The notes under the pieces are model-generated. The model made no database searches and had not been told where the DNA came from. It saw only the letters and a list, made by a program, of their open reading frames with translations. Positions 1-8,772 of a stretch of DNA of 64,000 nt are shown piece after piece. Origin of the DNA: Olsenella uli DSM 7084 (GTDB taxonomy: Bacteria; Actinomycetota; Coriobacteriia; Coriobacteriales; Atopobiaceae); contig NC_014363.1 in assembly GCF_000143845.1 (NCBI RefSeq), positions 419,186-483,185 of the forward strand. Direction: 5' to 3'. The position numbers and the translations under genes are program-made. The number at the start of each line of letters is the position of its first letter. Position 1 is the stretch's first letter.

Positions 1-1126
1 GGGCGACGACGTCGGCGACGGACTTGTCGAGTGCGGACGGGATGATGTTCCGGGCGCTCAGCTGGTTGTCAGGGACAAGCGACGCGAGGGCCTGTGCCGC
101 TGCGACCTCCATCGCCTCGTTGATCTCCCTCGCCCGTGCGGCAAGTGCCCCCTTGAAGATGCCGGGAAACACGAGCACGTTGTTGATCTGGTTTGGGAAG
201 TCCGAGCGACCGGTGCCCACGACTGCGGCACCGCCACGCAGTGCCTCGTCAGGCATGATCTCGGGGGTGGGGTTGGCCATGGGGAAGACGATGCCCTCGT
301 TCATGCTGGCGACCATCTCGGCCGTCACGAGGCCTGGGCGAGAGACGCCGACGAAGGCGTCGGCACCCCTGAGCGCGTCGGCGAGAGTGCCGCGCTCGTG
401 GTCGGCGTTGGTGACGTGGCTGATGGCCTCCTGGCCAGAGTTCAGACCCTCGTCGCCCTCGCAGACGATGCCGTTGACGTCGCACATGACGACGTTGCCA
501 AAGCCCATGTGGGCGAGCAGCGCGCCGATGGCACAACCCGCTGCGCCTGCACCGTTGATGACGATCTTGACCTGTCCCATCCGCTTGCCGGTGACCTTGA
601 GGGCGTTGATCATGGCTGCGGCCACCACGATGGCTGTGCCGTGCTGGTCGTCGTGGAAGACCGGTATGTCGCAGAGCTCCTTGAGCCTGCGCTCGATCTC
701 GAAGCAGCGCGGGGCGGCGATGTCCTCGAGGTTGATGCCGCCAAAGGACTTGCTGATGAGGTAGACGGTGCGGACGAACTCGTCCACGTCGTGGGTGTCG
801 ATGCAGAGGGGGAAGGCGTCGACGTCGCCGAACTCCTTGAAGAGGGCGCACTTGCCCTCCATGACGGGCATGCCTGCGGCGGGCCCGATGTCTCCCAGGC
901 CGAGGATGGCGGTGCCGTCCGTGATGACGGCGACCATGTTGCCACGACGTGTGAGGTCCCAGGACTTGGAGTAGTCTGCTTGGATCTGCCGGCAGGGCTC
1001 TGCGACGCCGGGCGTGTAGAGCAGAGACAGGTCGTCGCGGGTCTCCACATGCCTGCGAGAGATGACCTCGATCTTGCCGTGCAGCTGCTCGTGGAGCTCT
1101 AGGCTCCGCCTGCTGGTGTCATCCAT
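1..1126 (-). CDS. NAD(P)-dependent malic enzyme (3' end cut by window)
   Basis: Cytosolic malic enzyme, which oxidatively decarboxylates malate to pyruvate. Reading from the ATG at 1126, 375 codons are visible and the frame runs open off the left edge, so only the last few residues are missing. Family motifs are clear: [11 protein letters not shown] near residue 36, the stretch [16 protein letters not shown], the catalytic segment [27 protein letters not shown], and a Rossmann GAGAAG loop. The start lies 3 bp after the fumarase stop, so the two genes form a fumarate-malate-pyruvate operon. Whether NAD or NADP is preferred cannot be read from the sequence. Confidence 0.93.
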   Translation of the reverse strand, partial: MDDTSRRSLELHEQLHGKIEVISRRHVETRDDLSLLYTPGVAEPCRQIQADYSKSWDLTRRGNMVAVITDGTAILGLGDIGPAAGMPVMEGKCALFKEFGDVDAFPLCIDTHDVDEFVRTVYLISKSFGGINLEDIAAPRCFEIERRLKELCDIPVFHDDQHGTAIVVAAAMINALKVTGKRMGQVKIVINGAGAAGCAIGALLAHMGFGNVVMCDVNGIVCEGDEGLNSGQEAISHVTNADHERGTLADALRGADAFVGVSRPGLVTAEMVASMNEGIVFPMANPTPEIMPDEALRGGAAVVGTGRSDFPNQINNVLVFPGIFKGALAARAREINEAMEVAAAQALASLVPDNQLSARNIIPSALDKSVADVVA

Positions 1127-1129
1127 GCG

Positions 1130-2578
1130 CTAGACCATCTCCTCGGGTCTGAAGACCTTGTCGAACTCTGCCTCCGTCAGGTAACCCAGGGCGACTGCAG
1201 CCGTACGCAGGCTCGTGCTCTCGTCGAAGGCCTTGTGTGCGACACGTGCCGCGTTCTCGTATCCAATATAGGGGTTGAGGCAGGTGACGAGCATGAGCGA
1301 GTGGTGGAGGTTGTCGCTCATCCTGTCGCGGTTGGCACGAATGCCTGCGGCGCAGTTGTGGTCAAACGAGCGGATGGCGTCTGCCAGGAGACATGCGGAC
1401 TGCAGGTAGTCGTAGGCGATGACGGGCATGAAGACGTTGAGCTCGAAGTTGCCCTGGCTCGCGGCCATGCCGATCGCGGCGTCGTTCCCCATGACCTGGA
1501 CGGCCACCATCGTGACGGCCTCGCATTGGGTGGGGTTGACCTTGCCGGGCATGATGGAGCTACCAGGCTCGTTGGCGGGAATCGTGATCTCGCCCAGGCC
1601 CAGGCGTGGGCCGGACGCCAGCCAGCGGACGTCGTTGGCGACCTTCATCATGTTTGCGGCGAGCGCCTTCATGGCTCCGTGGCTGAACACGAGCGCATCC
1701 TTGCCCGTGAGCGCATGGAACTTGTTGGGGTCGCTCACGAAGGGCTCGCCTGTGATGTCGGCGATCTTTCGGGCGACCAGCGCATCGAAGCCTGCGGGTG
1801 CGTTGAGGCCGGTTCCCACGGCGGTTCCTCCGAGGGCGAGGCGACAGAGGCCGGGCAGGCTCGCCTCGAGCTGCTCGATGCCCGCCTCGACGAGGCCCCG
1901 CCAGCCGCTGATCTCCTGGCTGAATGCGATGGGCACCGCATCCTGCAGGTGGGTGCGGCCGCTCTTGACGATGCCCGTGTTCTTCTCCTCGAGCAGCCTG
2001 AAGGTCTGGGCAAGCTCCCGCGCGGCGGGGATGAGCCGCCGTTTGACCGCAAGGACTGCGGCAATGTGCATGGCGGTGGGGAAGGTGTCGTTGGAGGACT
2101 GGGAGCGGTTGACCGAGTCGTTGGGATGGATGGGCCTCTCCAGCGCGACCCCGTGCTCGTCGGCGGGCCGGCTGGCTTGGCTGACGATTGGGCTTGCCCG
2201 GTTGGCGATCTGGTTCGCCCGTCGCGCGATGACCTCGTTGAGGTTCATGTTCGTCTGCGTGCCCGAACCGGTCTGCCAGACCTTGAGGGGGAACTCTCGT
2301 TCGTGCGCTCCGGAGAGGATCTCGTCGCAGGCGGCTTCGATGGCTCTGGCGTCGGCGGCGGGAAGGCAGCCCAGCTCGGCGTTGGCCTGGGCGGCCGCCT
2401 TCTTCAGGATGGCGAATGCGCGGATGATGCCACCGGGCATGGTCTCGGTCCCGATCCTGAAGTTCTCGAGGGAGCGTTGCGTCTGCGCGCCCCAGAGCGC
2501 CGCGGCGGGCACGCGGACCTCGCCCATGGAGTCGTGCTCTATACGGAAGCCATCCGCCTCACCCGTCTCCCCACACAT
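1130..2578 (-). CDS. fumC: class II fumarate hydratase
   Basis: Class II (iron-independent) fumarase, interconverting fumarate and malate in the cytosol. The signature GSSIMPGKVNPTQCEA, the SSNDTFPTAMH segment and the TGSGTQTNMN segment near the N-terminus are all present. The open frame extends up to 2836, but the extra part is unlike the family. ATG 2578 gives 482 residues, close to the usual 460-470, and has AGAGGG about 9 bp upstream. ATG 2587 is an alternative only three codons earlier. The gene is the first of a two-gene operon with malic enzyme and is divergent from the LXG cassette. Confidence 0.93.
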   Translation of the reverse strand: MCGETGEADGFRIEHDSMGEVRVPAAALWGAQTQRSLENFRIGTETMPGGIIRAFAILKKAAAQANAELGCLPAADARAIEAACDEILSGAHEREFPLKVWQTGSGTQTNMNLNEVIARRANQIANRASPIVSQASRPADEHGVALERPIHPNDSVNRSQSSNDTFPTAMHIAAVLAVKRRLIPAARELAQTFRLLEEKNTGIVKSGRTHLQDAVPIAFSQEISGWRGLVEAGIEQLEASLPGLCRLALGGTAVGTGLNAPAGFDALVARKIADITGEPFVSDPNKFHALTGKDALVFSHGAMKALAANMMKVANDVRWLASGPRLGLGEITIPANEPGSSIMPGKVNPTQCEAVTMVAVQVMGNDAAIGMAASQGNFELNVFMPVIAYDYLQSACLLADAIRSFDHNCAAGIRANRDRMSDNLHHSLMLVTCLNPYIGYENAARVAHKAFDESTSLRTAAVALGYLTEAEFDKVFRPEEMV

Positions 2579-2791
2579 GTGCACCATCCCTCTGTCACTT
2601 GTCCCCTGGTTGCGGCATCCGGTTGCACTCGGGCCGCTCAGGTCCAAGCATAGCGCTTGTCGGCATGCCCCTGGGCGGCCCAGACGGCGAGCGTGGCTCG
2701 GAAGCCGCAACGGCTCGGAAGTGGCAATGGCTCGAAAGCGGTAAGCTATCTGTGATGCTCCTTCAGCGGATGCCGTTCTCAGGGGGATGCC

Positions 2792-3043
2792 ATGGAAGGC
2801 ACCACGAAGTCCAATTCCGAGGTGGCCGCCCGTCACGCGCAGGAGCTCTCCTCACAGTTCTCCCCTGGTGTCGTGGAGGTTGTCGGCAATGACAACACTC
2901 TCGCCGAGAGTGGCGTGCACTCAAGTGCCGACGAGCTCGCCAGGGCGATGCGCGGTCTCGTCCAGGCCCTCGGCGCGGATGCCGATGCCATCGGGTCTGC
3001 CGCAGCGACCTTTGACGAATGGGACGAGGGCCAGACCTACTGA
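2792..3043 (+). CDS. small DUF3130/TIGR04197-like LXG partner (Lap1-like)
   Basis: An 83-residue, acidic, mostly helical protein without signal peptide or membrane segment. Its size, the pattern of small residues and the central V-x-x-N-x-T-L segment resemble the TIGR04197/DUF3130 family, WXG100-like proteins that dock on the N-terminal domain of LXG toxins and guide them to the type VIIb secretion machine. It starts behind a good ribosome site (AGGGGG, 2778-2783) and lies 71 bp before the LXG gene, the usual place for such a partner. The family call rests on recognition by eye and on context; a profile search would settle it. Confidence 0.6.
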   Translation: MEGTTKSNSEVAARHAQELSSQFSPGVVEVVGNDNTLAESGVHSSADELARAMRGLVQALGADADAIGSAAATFDEWDEGQTY

Positions 3044-3114
3044 GGCCAAAATGCCAGGTGCCAAGGGCGGGGCGTCGATCGAGGCCAAAGCCACCGGAAC
3101 GAGGAGGTCCCCCG

Positions 3115-4545
3115 ATGATCCAAATCAGGCCGTCGGCCGTGCAGGCGCAGATCGAGGGCAAGTACGGGGTCATGAGTGCGTTGAGTGACGAGTGCGAGCG
3201 CATCGGCCGTGCGGCGCAGTCGTTCGCGGACGAGGAGGCGCTGACGGGTCCGGGGTGGGATGCGGCGAAGAGCCGCATCGCAGCGTACTCGAAGCTGACC
3301 GCTGCCATGGTGTATGCCTGTGGGATCATCGGGATCGCCGACAGGCATGTCTTCTCTGCCCTCAGCTCGCGCTTCGGGAGCACGTCGGCCGTCGACGAGG
3401 AGGAATGGCTCCAGATGCAGCAGGAGGCCCGACACATGCTCGCTCAGGCCGAGTCGATCCTGAGCTCGTCGACGAGCCGTGGCACGGGACAAGATGGCGC
3501 GCTTGGCGAGTACGCGAGCGCGATCCCCGGGTACTTGGAGAGGATCCGGCGCGCCGGCGAGGTGCTCTCGAAGATCTACTCGTACTGCGAGGAGACGAAC
3601 GGGCTCTATTCCGACGACGAGCTATCGGGCCTGTGCAACTTGGTGGCTCGTGGCACCAGGGCTCTCGCGTCGAGCGGCTTCGATGGCCAGACGTGCTCCT
3701 GGTCGGCATGGGATGACGGTTGGGTGGGTGAGCTGGACGTAGTGGTACAGGGCATTGCTGCGTGCGACCCCATGAGCGAAACGGGTGCGGTGGATACCGA
3801 CGAAGTCTCTCGCGCACTGTACATGATGCGTGCGTTCCCCGAGGGCTCTGCCCCCTACGAGAGTGCCAAGAGGATGCTGGAAGCGGCCCTTGGCAAGATA
3901 ATGGAGATGGATGAGGGGGTCAGGCGGGCCGCGCTTGCGTGTTTCGCGCAGTCCGGGCTGGTAACGGGGGCTAGGGACGAGTACGGTTACCTCAGCCCCC
4001 AGTGCAGCGACGAGTTGGGGACCATCCTGCAGGAGACGGGGACCAGCTGGGATGTCTTCCTGGCCGATGCCGGCTACGACGAGCACGAGGGCGCCGATGA
4101 CCTGGACGTTGCCGATACGGCGATAGGCACGGTCGTGTCGGGCCTGTTCGAAGCGTCCATGTGGTCTTATGGTCTTGAAGAGCTCGCCAAGGGCTTCAGT
4201 ACCATTGGTGGTGTGACGTCTGCCACCTTCCTTCTCGCTGAGACGATGCATTCCTATCAGGATGCATACGATGACGCCTTCTACCTGGACGAGCGATCCC
4301 GCAGGATACACGCTCGCTCTGAGCTTGATAACACACTTGTGACTGGGGCGGGATCGATTGTAATTTGCGGGTTTATTGGATCAGGGATCGGAGGAGCTGC
4401 AGGTGCGGCTATTGGTGCTTTTGGGGGAGCTGCCCTTTCGGTGGGAATGAGTGTGGTTGGTGCTGACAAGGAGGTTCATGGAATGTTAGACCCAATGTTT
4501 GATGACTATGCTGCCTGGCTTAATGATTCTGAGAGAGAGCTGTGA
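3115..4545 (+). CDS. LXG-domain type VIIb secretion effector with glycine-zipper C-terminus
   Basis: A 476-residue protein. Residues 1 to about 200 are helical and carry an L-T-G (43-45) followed by a tryptophan at 48, as in LXG targeting domains. Residues 410-449 are a hydrophobic, glycine- and alanine-rich stretch with repeated GxxxG spacing, followed by a short acidic tail. Pore-forming LXG toxins such as TelE of Streptococcus gallolyticus are reported to use glycine zippers, so a membrane-depolarising toxin is the best guess; no enzymatic motif was seen. ATG 3115 was chosen over the upstream frame because GAGGAGG sits just before it. The stop overlaps the next gene by one base. The last 200 bp are visibly less GC-rich than the front, which fits exchange of toxin tips. 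Confidence 0.68.
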   Translation: MIQIRPSAVQAQIEGKYGVMSALSDECERIGRAAQSFADEEALTGPGWDAAKSRIAAYSKLTAAMVYACGIIGIADRHVFSALSSRFGSTSAVDEEEWLQMQQEARHMLAQAESILSSSTSRGTGQDGALGEYASAIPGYLERIRRAGEVLSKIYSYCEETNGLYSDDELSGLCNLVARGTRALASSGFDGQTCSWSAWDDGWVGELDVVVQGIAACDPMSETGAVDTDEVSRALYMMRAFPEGSAPYESAKRMLEAALGKIMEMDEGVRRAALACFAQSGLVTGARDEYGYLSPQCSDELGTILQETGTSWDVFLADAGYDEHEGADDLDVADTAIGTVVSGLFEASMWSYGLEELAKGFSTIGGVTSATFLLAETMHSYQDAYDDAFYLDERSRRIHARSELDNTLVTGAGSIVICGFIGSGIGGAAGAAIGAFGGAALSVGMSVVGADKEVHGMLDPMFDDYAAWLNDSEREL

Positions 4546-5237
4546 TGGATGTGTCGAGCTCCGGGGGTAGGCGAATCGCCTCCACCTTCGTCGTGGACGC
4601 TGACTTCTATCGCCTCTACGCGAGACATACGATGTCCAAGCGGGTATTTGCTATCCTCCTTGCGGTGGGTGTTGCTGCTGTATGGGCGAGCTTTCTCGTT
4701 TTGCGCCTTCCACACGGGAGCCTGCGTGTGCACCTTCGCGTTATCTTCATCGTAATTTCGTTTTGGGGGTTCTGGCAGTTCTCTACCACCTCCATCGCAC
4801 TGGTTCGCTCTCATCACCTGCAGCGCGTCGAGATTCACATGGTGGGCGGCAAGTGGTGCGAGGGCGTGCTCGTGATGGCAGAGGTGACAGACTCCTCCGC
4901 ATCGGTGAGCAGGTCTGCCACCGAGTGCGGCAGTGGGGAGAGGCCTCCCAGCAAGCGCGTGCGGAAGATGACCGAGGGACGTTACCGCGACTTCCCGCTG
5001 CTTGAGGGTACGTATTCCCTCGACGAGGTGACGAGGGTTGTCTGGTCGGAAGGGTACGCCCTGCTCGTCGTTGGGGGGATGGCGAGGACGCTCCCCTCGG
5101 AGACCTATAGGGCTATGGGCATCCGTGAGGCCCCGGCGATACCCGTGGCGCTTGGGCCTCTGGGCGAGGACGGGCGGCGGCGCCTGCGCGCCCTGCTTGA
5201 CGAGCGCGGCATACCCGTCCGGCGCGTGCGTCGTTAG
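4545..5237 (+). CDS. two-TM membrane protein, candidate immunity protein
   Basis: A 230-residue protein with two closely spaced membrane segments (about residues 34-52 and 65-83) and a soluble C-terminal domain of about 140 residues that may be a PH- or YcxB-like beta fold. It begins on the last base of the LXG stop codon, so its translation is coupled to the toxin. Position and topology suggest a membrane immunity protein against a pore-forming toxin, by analogy with TipE for TelE; this is inference. I do not recognise a named family. A GTG one codon earlier (4542) could also start it. Confidence 0.55.
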   Translation: MDVSSSGGRRIASTFVVDADFYRLYARHTMSKRVFAILLAVGVAAVWASFLVLRLPHGSLRVHLRVIFIVISFWGFWQFSTTSIALVRSHHLQRVEIHMVGGKWCEGVLVMAEVTDSSASVSRSATECGSGERPPSKRVRKMTEGRYRDFPLLEGTYSLDEVTRVVWSEGYALLVVGGMARTLPSETYRAMGIREAPAIPVALGPLGEDGRRRLRALLDERGIPVRRVRR

Positions 5238-5278
5238 CCCGGGGCGCATCGCTGGCGCAGGAGAGACAGGAGGTCGTT

Positions 5279-5644
5279 ATGCAGGATGGTCACGCTAGGG
5301 GCGTTGGTGCGGATGACTGGCTCCCGCTCGGAAGCGTCGTCACGCTCAGGGGCGCCCGTCACCAGGTGATGATCTACGGACGGCGCCAGCGCGTCCAGGG
5401 TGCCGTGGGGGCGGATGCATCCGATGACGCCACGGGGGTGGCGCCTATGGATGGGCGCGAGTGGGACTACGTGGCGTGTCCGTGGCCCGAGGGCAACATG
5501 GGCCCTGGCCACACCTACCTCTTTGATGCCGAAAGCATCGATACCGTGTGGTTTCTGGGCTATCAGAACCGTGACGAGTTCAGCATGCGCAGGCGACTTG
5601 GTACTGAGCCAAGTGCGGAGGGGCGGCATGGGCTGGCAGAATAA
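5279..5644 (+). CDS. DUF4176 domain protein
   Basis: A 121-residue soluble protein. The order LPLGSVVTLRG, MIYGRR, WDYVACPWPEGNMGP and VWFLGYQN matches the DUF4176 family, which occurs almost only in type VIIb/LXG gene clusters and, as I recall, includes a reported chaperone for the LXG toxin TelA. It has a strong ribosome site (CAGGAGG) before ATG 5279 and overlaps the next gene by 17 bp. Its presence supports reading the whole 2.8-6.0 kb stretch as an LXG cassette. Confidence 0.72.
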   Translation: MQDGHARGVGADDWLPLGSVVTLRGARHQVMIYGRRQRVQGAVGADASDDATGVAPMDGREWDYVACPWPEGNMGPGHTYLFDAESIDTVWFLGYQNRDEFSMRRRLGTEPSAEGRHGLAE

Positions 5645-6026
5645 CGATGGCGAGCGCTATGCGGAGGGTGCGGAGGATGAGCGTTACGTGGCCAGGTATC
5701 GGCAGTGCTGCCTTGACATAGAGCTGCGAGAGGACGGGCTGCGCAACCGCGAACGGAGGGCCTACGAAGAGCTCGATGCCCTAGAGCTCCTGCATGCCGA
5801 GAGCCGGCGTTGGGTCGAGCGCTACCAGTCCCTCACCGAGGGCATGCCAGGCGAGGCTGCGAGCGTCGCGTGGATGTACGAGGGGCTCAGTGCGGACGAG
5901 CAGGGCCTCTGGCGCTGTCATGACAGGCTCGATGAGCAGTTTGCGAAGGAGCGCAGACGTCTTGAGGATGAGCGCGAGAGCGTCGAGCTTGGGTGGCGCA
6001 CCCATTGGAGGGGCCGTGGGGCCTAG
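5628..6026 (+). CDS. small helical/coiled-coil protein of LXG cassette (Lap2-like?)
   Basis: A 132-residue, highly charged, almost wholly helical protein rich in Arg, Glu and Leu, without membrane segments. It starts inside the end of the DUF4176 gene. LXG toxins usually have two helical partners, DUF3130 and DUF3958; by size and location this could be the second, but the sequence match is not strong enough to assert. Its stop lies inside the first copy of a 20-bp direct repeat that begins the following repeat-rich spacer. Confidence 0.5.
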   Translation: MGWQNNDGERYAEGAEDERYVARYRQCCLDIELREDGLRNRERRAYEELDALELLHAESRRWVERYQSLTEGMPGEAASVAWMYEGLSADEQGLWRCHDRLDEQFAKERRRLEDERESVELGWRTHWRGRGA

Positions 6027-6066
6027 CGGAGCCCTGAGGCCTCGGAGGCCGTGGGGCCTAGCGGAG
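6012..6066. repeat. 20-bp direct repeat pair
   Basis: GGCCGTGGGGCCTAGCGGAG occurs at 6012-6031 and again at 6047-6066, 35 bp apart. The first copy overlaps the end of the helical protein gene, the second is intergenic. It may be a small tandem duplication that shifted the gene's end. Confidence 0.8.
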
Positions 6067-6113
6067 GCCGTGATCATCGCACCGGGATCATCAACTTTCG
6101 CGCCGATGCCGCC

Positions 6114-6280
6114 AGAAGTGAGTACCTGCCCCTCGGAAGTGAGTATCTGGTACTCACTTCTGGTGATCCTGTCAATGCGTGTACCTGTGGATACTCTGAG
6201 AAACACGTGTTTGTCGAATGTCATATGTCCGCAAGGAGTACCAAAAAGTACTCACTTCTATTAGTTGAGTACTCACTTCT
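6114..6280. repeat. repeat element family A, copy 1
   Basis: Five 13-bp units near AGAAGTGAGTACC. Direct units lie at 6114 and 6135, inverted units at 6149, 6247 and 6268; neighbours of the same orientation are exactly 21 bp apart. An 85-bp core (6162-6246) lies between the inverted units. On the minus strand it shares three blocks with the other copies: CATATGA, TATCCACAGGTACA and ATTGACAGGAT. Decayed units can be followed to about 6370. See findings. Confidence 0.85.
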
Positions 6281-6555
6281 GATGAAGTGTATGCCTCTGA
6301 CAGCTGGGCATCCACTCCTAATAAACTCCTAGTAATGAACTCCTAGTCAGTAACAGTAAGTGACTTCTGGCGATTGAACCCATGTTTCGCGGGCTCGAGG
6401 CCTGCGGTCCTGCGTATCACCTGCGCGATCTGCATTGCCTCTCTCACAGCCGTCCCATCCGCTCGCCGTCCTTCGCAAGCGTTCTCAACTCCCAGGCCCT
6501 GGCGACCCCACATGGCCTGGTGGCTCTGCGGACTGGTACCTGCATAGACTGGTGA
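6281..6555. other. intergenic, decayed repeat units
   Basis: Up to about 6370 there are degenerate family A units (GAAGTGTATG at 6284, then pieces such as TAAGTGACTTCTGG). From 6371 to 6555 I see no gene, RNA or clear terminator. Confidence 0.4.
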
Positions 6556-7599
6556 TCACATGGGCTGATGGTTTGGAGTCCGCACCCAGCCGAGCAACTT
6601 AGCGCGAGCGGCTCTCACTTCGGGATCTTCGCTCTCAACCGAGGTCCTAAGACACCTCGACAGGCGTTTCATCAGGCGCATCATGTCGGCCTGGCTCCTG
6701 AAATGAAGGCTTGATGCCGTGACCACCTCGTATCCGATGGCTCTCAGTCCATCCGCCCGGTCTTTGTCTCGTTCGAGCTCCTCCTCGTTTGCGTGGAACG
6801 TCCTGCTGTCGTACTCGCAGATCACGCTCGTGCCGCAGAACAGTATGTCAGGACTCCGGTTTGTGCCACCTGTGAGCTTGGCATCCTCCCCCTGGAACAA
6901 GAGGTCCGCGTTAAGCGTAAAGTCCCCCATCCAGTAGCCGCCCTCCTTGGGTGAAAGTCCCAGGAGCATCGCGAGGTCGCTCTCGCGTGGGGACGCGCTA
7001 CCGTCCCTCAGGTGGCGAAGTACCTCGCCCACCCTCGCAGAGCCACGCAACCCTTTTGCTTCCATAAGAAATCGCTTGATTGCATCGACTGAGGTCAGCG
7101 GTTCAAGGTGTGAGGCGAAGCCGGCTTCCAGGGACGGATCGAGGCAGTAGCTGCCACAGAGCTCGTACGCCAGGGCGATGAGTTCCCAGGGGGACAGGTT
7201 GGAGGAGAGCAACGTGAGCAGAAGCTCCGGCGACGGCAGGTACACGCCGTTGGCGAGTAGGAAGAACGACCCCTCTGGGAACTCGCCTGTCAGCAGGTGA
7301 TGCCGAACTCCCTTGATGCGGTGTCGCTGGCTGCGCTTTGCCACGAGGACGTCGAGCTGCCCGAGCGGAGCCTGCGGGCCGTCCGATGGGTCCCTTGCGC
7401 ATCCGCGCAGGATGCATGTGGCCTCATCCGGTGGAGTCGTGTCGGCGAGAGGCCCCAGCCCGCAATGTGCGAGCTCGACGGCGCTCGTGGCTGGGTCTGC
7501 GACGGAGCGGCATGCGCTGCGACGAGGCACCGGGAGCCTGCCCTGTCGTACCTGCCTCCACGCCCTGAGGGCGCTCATGTGTCCGAGGTAGAGTCTCAT
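6556..7599 (-). CDS. DUF559/Vsr-like nuclease-domain protein
   Basis: A 347-residue protein of unknown role. The C-terminal third carries a restriction-nuclease-like pattern: SPDILF, then ICEYDSRTFH, then a long basic helix ERDKDRADGLRAIGYEVV, as in DUF559/Vsr-type PD-(D/E)XK folds. The N-terminal part starts MRLYLGHMSALR and has an unassigned cysteine-containing region. The open frame reaches 7680, but ATG 7599 fits the N-terminus I recall for such actinobacterial proteins. It stands alone and is flanked on both sides, in inverted orientation, by family A repeat elements, so it may be a mobile or defence-related cargo gene. No partner antitoxin or methylase is adjacent. Confidence 0.6.
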   Translation of the reverse strand: MRLYLGHMSALRAWRQVRQGRLPVPRRSACRSVADPATSAVELAHCGLGPLADTTPPDEATCILRGCARDPSDGPQAPLGQLDVLVAKRSQRHRIKGVRHHLLTGEFPEGSFFLLANGVYLPSPELLLTLLSSNLSPWELIALAYELCGSYCLDPSLEAGFASHLEPLTSVDAIKRFLMEAKGLRGSARVGEVLRHLRDGSASPRESDLAMLLGLSPKEGGYWMGDFTLNADLLFQGEDAKLTGGTNRSPDILFCGTSVICEYDSRTFHANEEELERDKDRADGLRAIGYEVVTASSLHFRSQADMMRLMKRLSRCLRTSVESEDPEVRAARAKLLGWVRTPNHQPM

Positions 7600-7756
7600 A
7601 GGCTGAACATATCCCTTTGGGGAACCGTCGCACCGGTGTTTTCGAAAAACCTCTGCAGCTGGCTGACGCATAGATTGCATGTGGCTTGCAGAGCGCGTGT
7701 CCCACAGAGCGCGTGTCCCACAGAGGCTCGCGCCTGATCAGAGTGCGCGTTCCACT

Positions 7757-8007
7757 AGAAGTGAGCACCTGCACCGTAGGAGTGCGTACCTGCGCACCGG
7801 AAGTGAGCACCCGGCTACCAGAAGTGCGTACCTTCTCGGCTTTCTCGGAGGCATATGATGTCTGGAAGGCATGCGCCGCCTGGAATATCCGCAGGTACAG
7901 GGACTGGTGAGATTGACAGGGACGAGCGCCAGATGCGCACTTCTGTCAGCTAGGTACGCACTTCCGGTGCGCAGGTACGCACTTCTGTCGGCCGGGCACT
8001 CACTTCC
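7757..8007. repeat. repeat element family A, copy 2 (most regular)
   Basis: Four direct units at 7757, 7778, 7799 and 7820, and four inverted units at 7932, 7953, 7974 and 7995, each step exactly 21 bp. Units are variants of (A/G)GAAGTG(A/C)G(T/C)ACC, with one AGGAGTGCGTACC. The 99-bp core between them has GGCTTTC, CATATGA, TATCCGCAGGTACA and ATTGACAGG. The arrangement is symmetrical, and no gene lies between 7600 and 8207. Confidence 0.9.
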
Positions 8008-8207
8008 TGCTGCCTTGGGGCGATCGATGCCCCTTGGCGCGACTGATGGTCTTGCCGCAATTAACGGCTCGGGGCGAGACGGGTGCTCTGGGACGACTGA
8101 CGACCCTGATGCAAAGACCGTGTCCAGCATAGGGCTACGGCGTTGTCAGCTGCAAACCTGCATTGTGGTGTCGCTATCCGCGGCATCGCAAGTTGCTACA
8201 TCACCAG

Positions 8208-8720
8208 CTACAGCCTGGTGACGGTCTCCTCGAGTGCCTTACGATTGCCGTGGTTGGCGAGCGGCTTCGTCCCTTCGGCGGGATAACCCAGGTCAAGCGC
8301 CATGAGGATGATCTCCCCCTTGGGAAGGGCGAGGGTAGCCGCCAAGGCGTCGGGGTCGAAGAAGTTAACCCAGCAGGAGTCAACACCGAGGCTCTTGGCC
8401 GCGAGCATCATGTGCGTTGCGACGATGGCGGCATCCTCGACGCCCGAGTCGTGTGCGTTACCGGGGTACGTGAAGACATTCTCGCTGTCAAAGGCGACGA
8501 GAAGAACGGTGCTTGCGCCGTAGCGGCAGGGCGATGCTCCATCGAACTTTGCCAGGGCGTCGGCCGACTCAAGTATGTAGACGTGCTGTTCCTGCAGGTT
8601 CTTGGCGGTCGGCGCCAGCCGTCCGGCCTCGAGGATCTGCTGCAGGAGAGACTCGTCCACCTTGCGGCCGTCGAACTTCTTGCACGAGTAGCGCTCTCTT
8701 GCGAGTTGCATGAAATCCAT
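8208..8720 (-). CDS. nitroreductase family protein
   Basis: A 170-residue FMN-dependent oxidoreductase of the nitroreductase superfamily, usually a homodimer reducing nitroaromatics or quinones with NAD(P)H. The N-terminal RERYSCKKFDGRKV and EAGRLAPTAKNLQ segments form the FMN phosphate site; GVEDAAIVATHMMLAAKSLGV is the dimer helix, and the C-terminal LGYPAEGTKP is typical. ATG 8720 was chosen because the family begins just before the RYSxKKF motif and GGGAGAG lies upstream; the open frame before it has no resemblance. The true substrate is unknown. Confidence 0.88.
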   Translation of the reverse strand: MDFMQLARERYSCKKFDGRKVDESLLQQILEAGRLAPTAKNLQEQHVYILESADALAKFDGASPCRYGASTVLLVAFDSENVFTYPGNAHDSGVEDAAIVATHMMLAAKSLGVDSCWVNFFDPDALAATLALPKGEIILMALDLGYPAEGTKPLANHGNRKALEETVTRL

Positions 8721-8772
8721 GACCGCTCTCCCGTCTTCTCGACTGGGCCCCTTGCTGCTTGGTGTGCCCATT

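Noticed and set aside
1235-2744. Long open frames (472 and 441 codons) on the plus strand
   Set aside because: They run antisense to fumC, have no family motifs, and arise from the GC-rich codon use of the real gene.
7757-8007. CRISPR array
   Set aside because: Units are 13 bp with 8-bp spacers, reverse orientation halfway, and there are no cas genes; this is an inverted iteron-like array.
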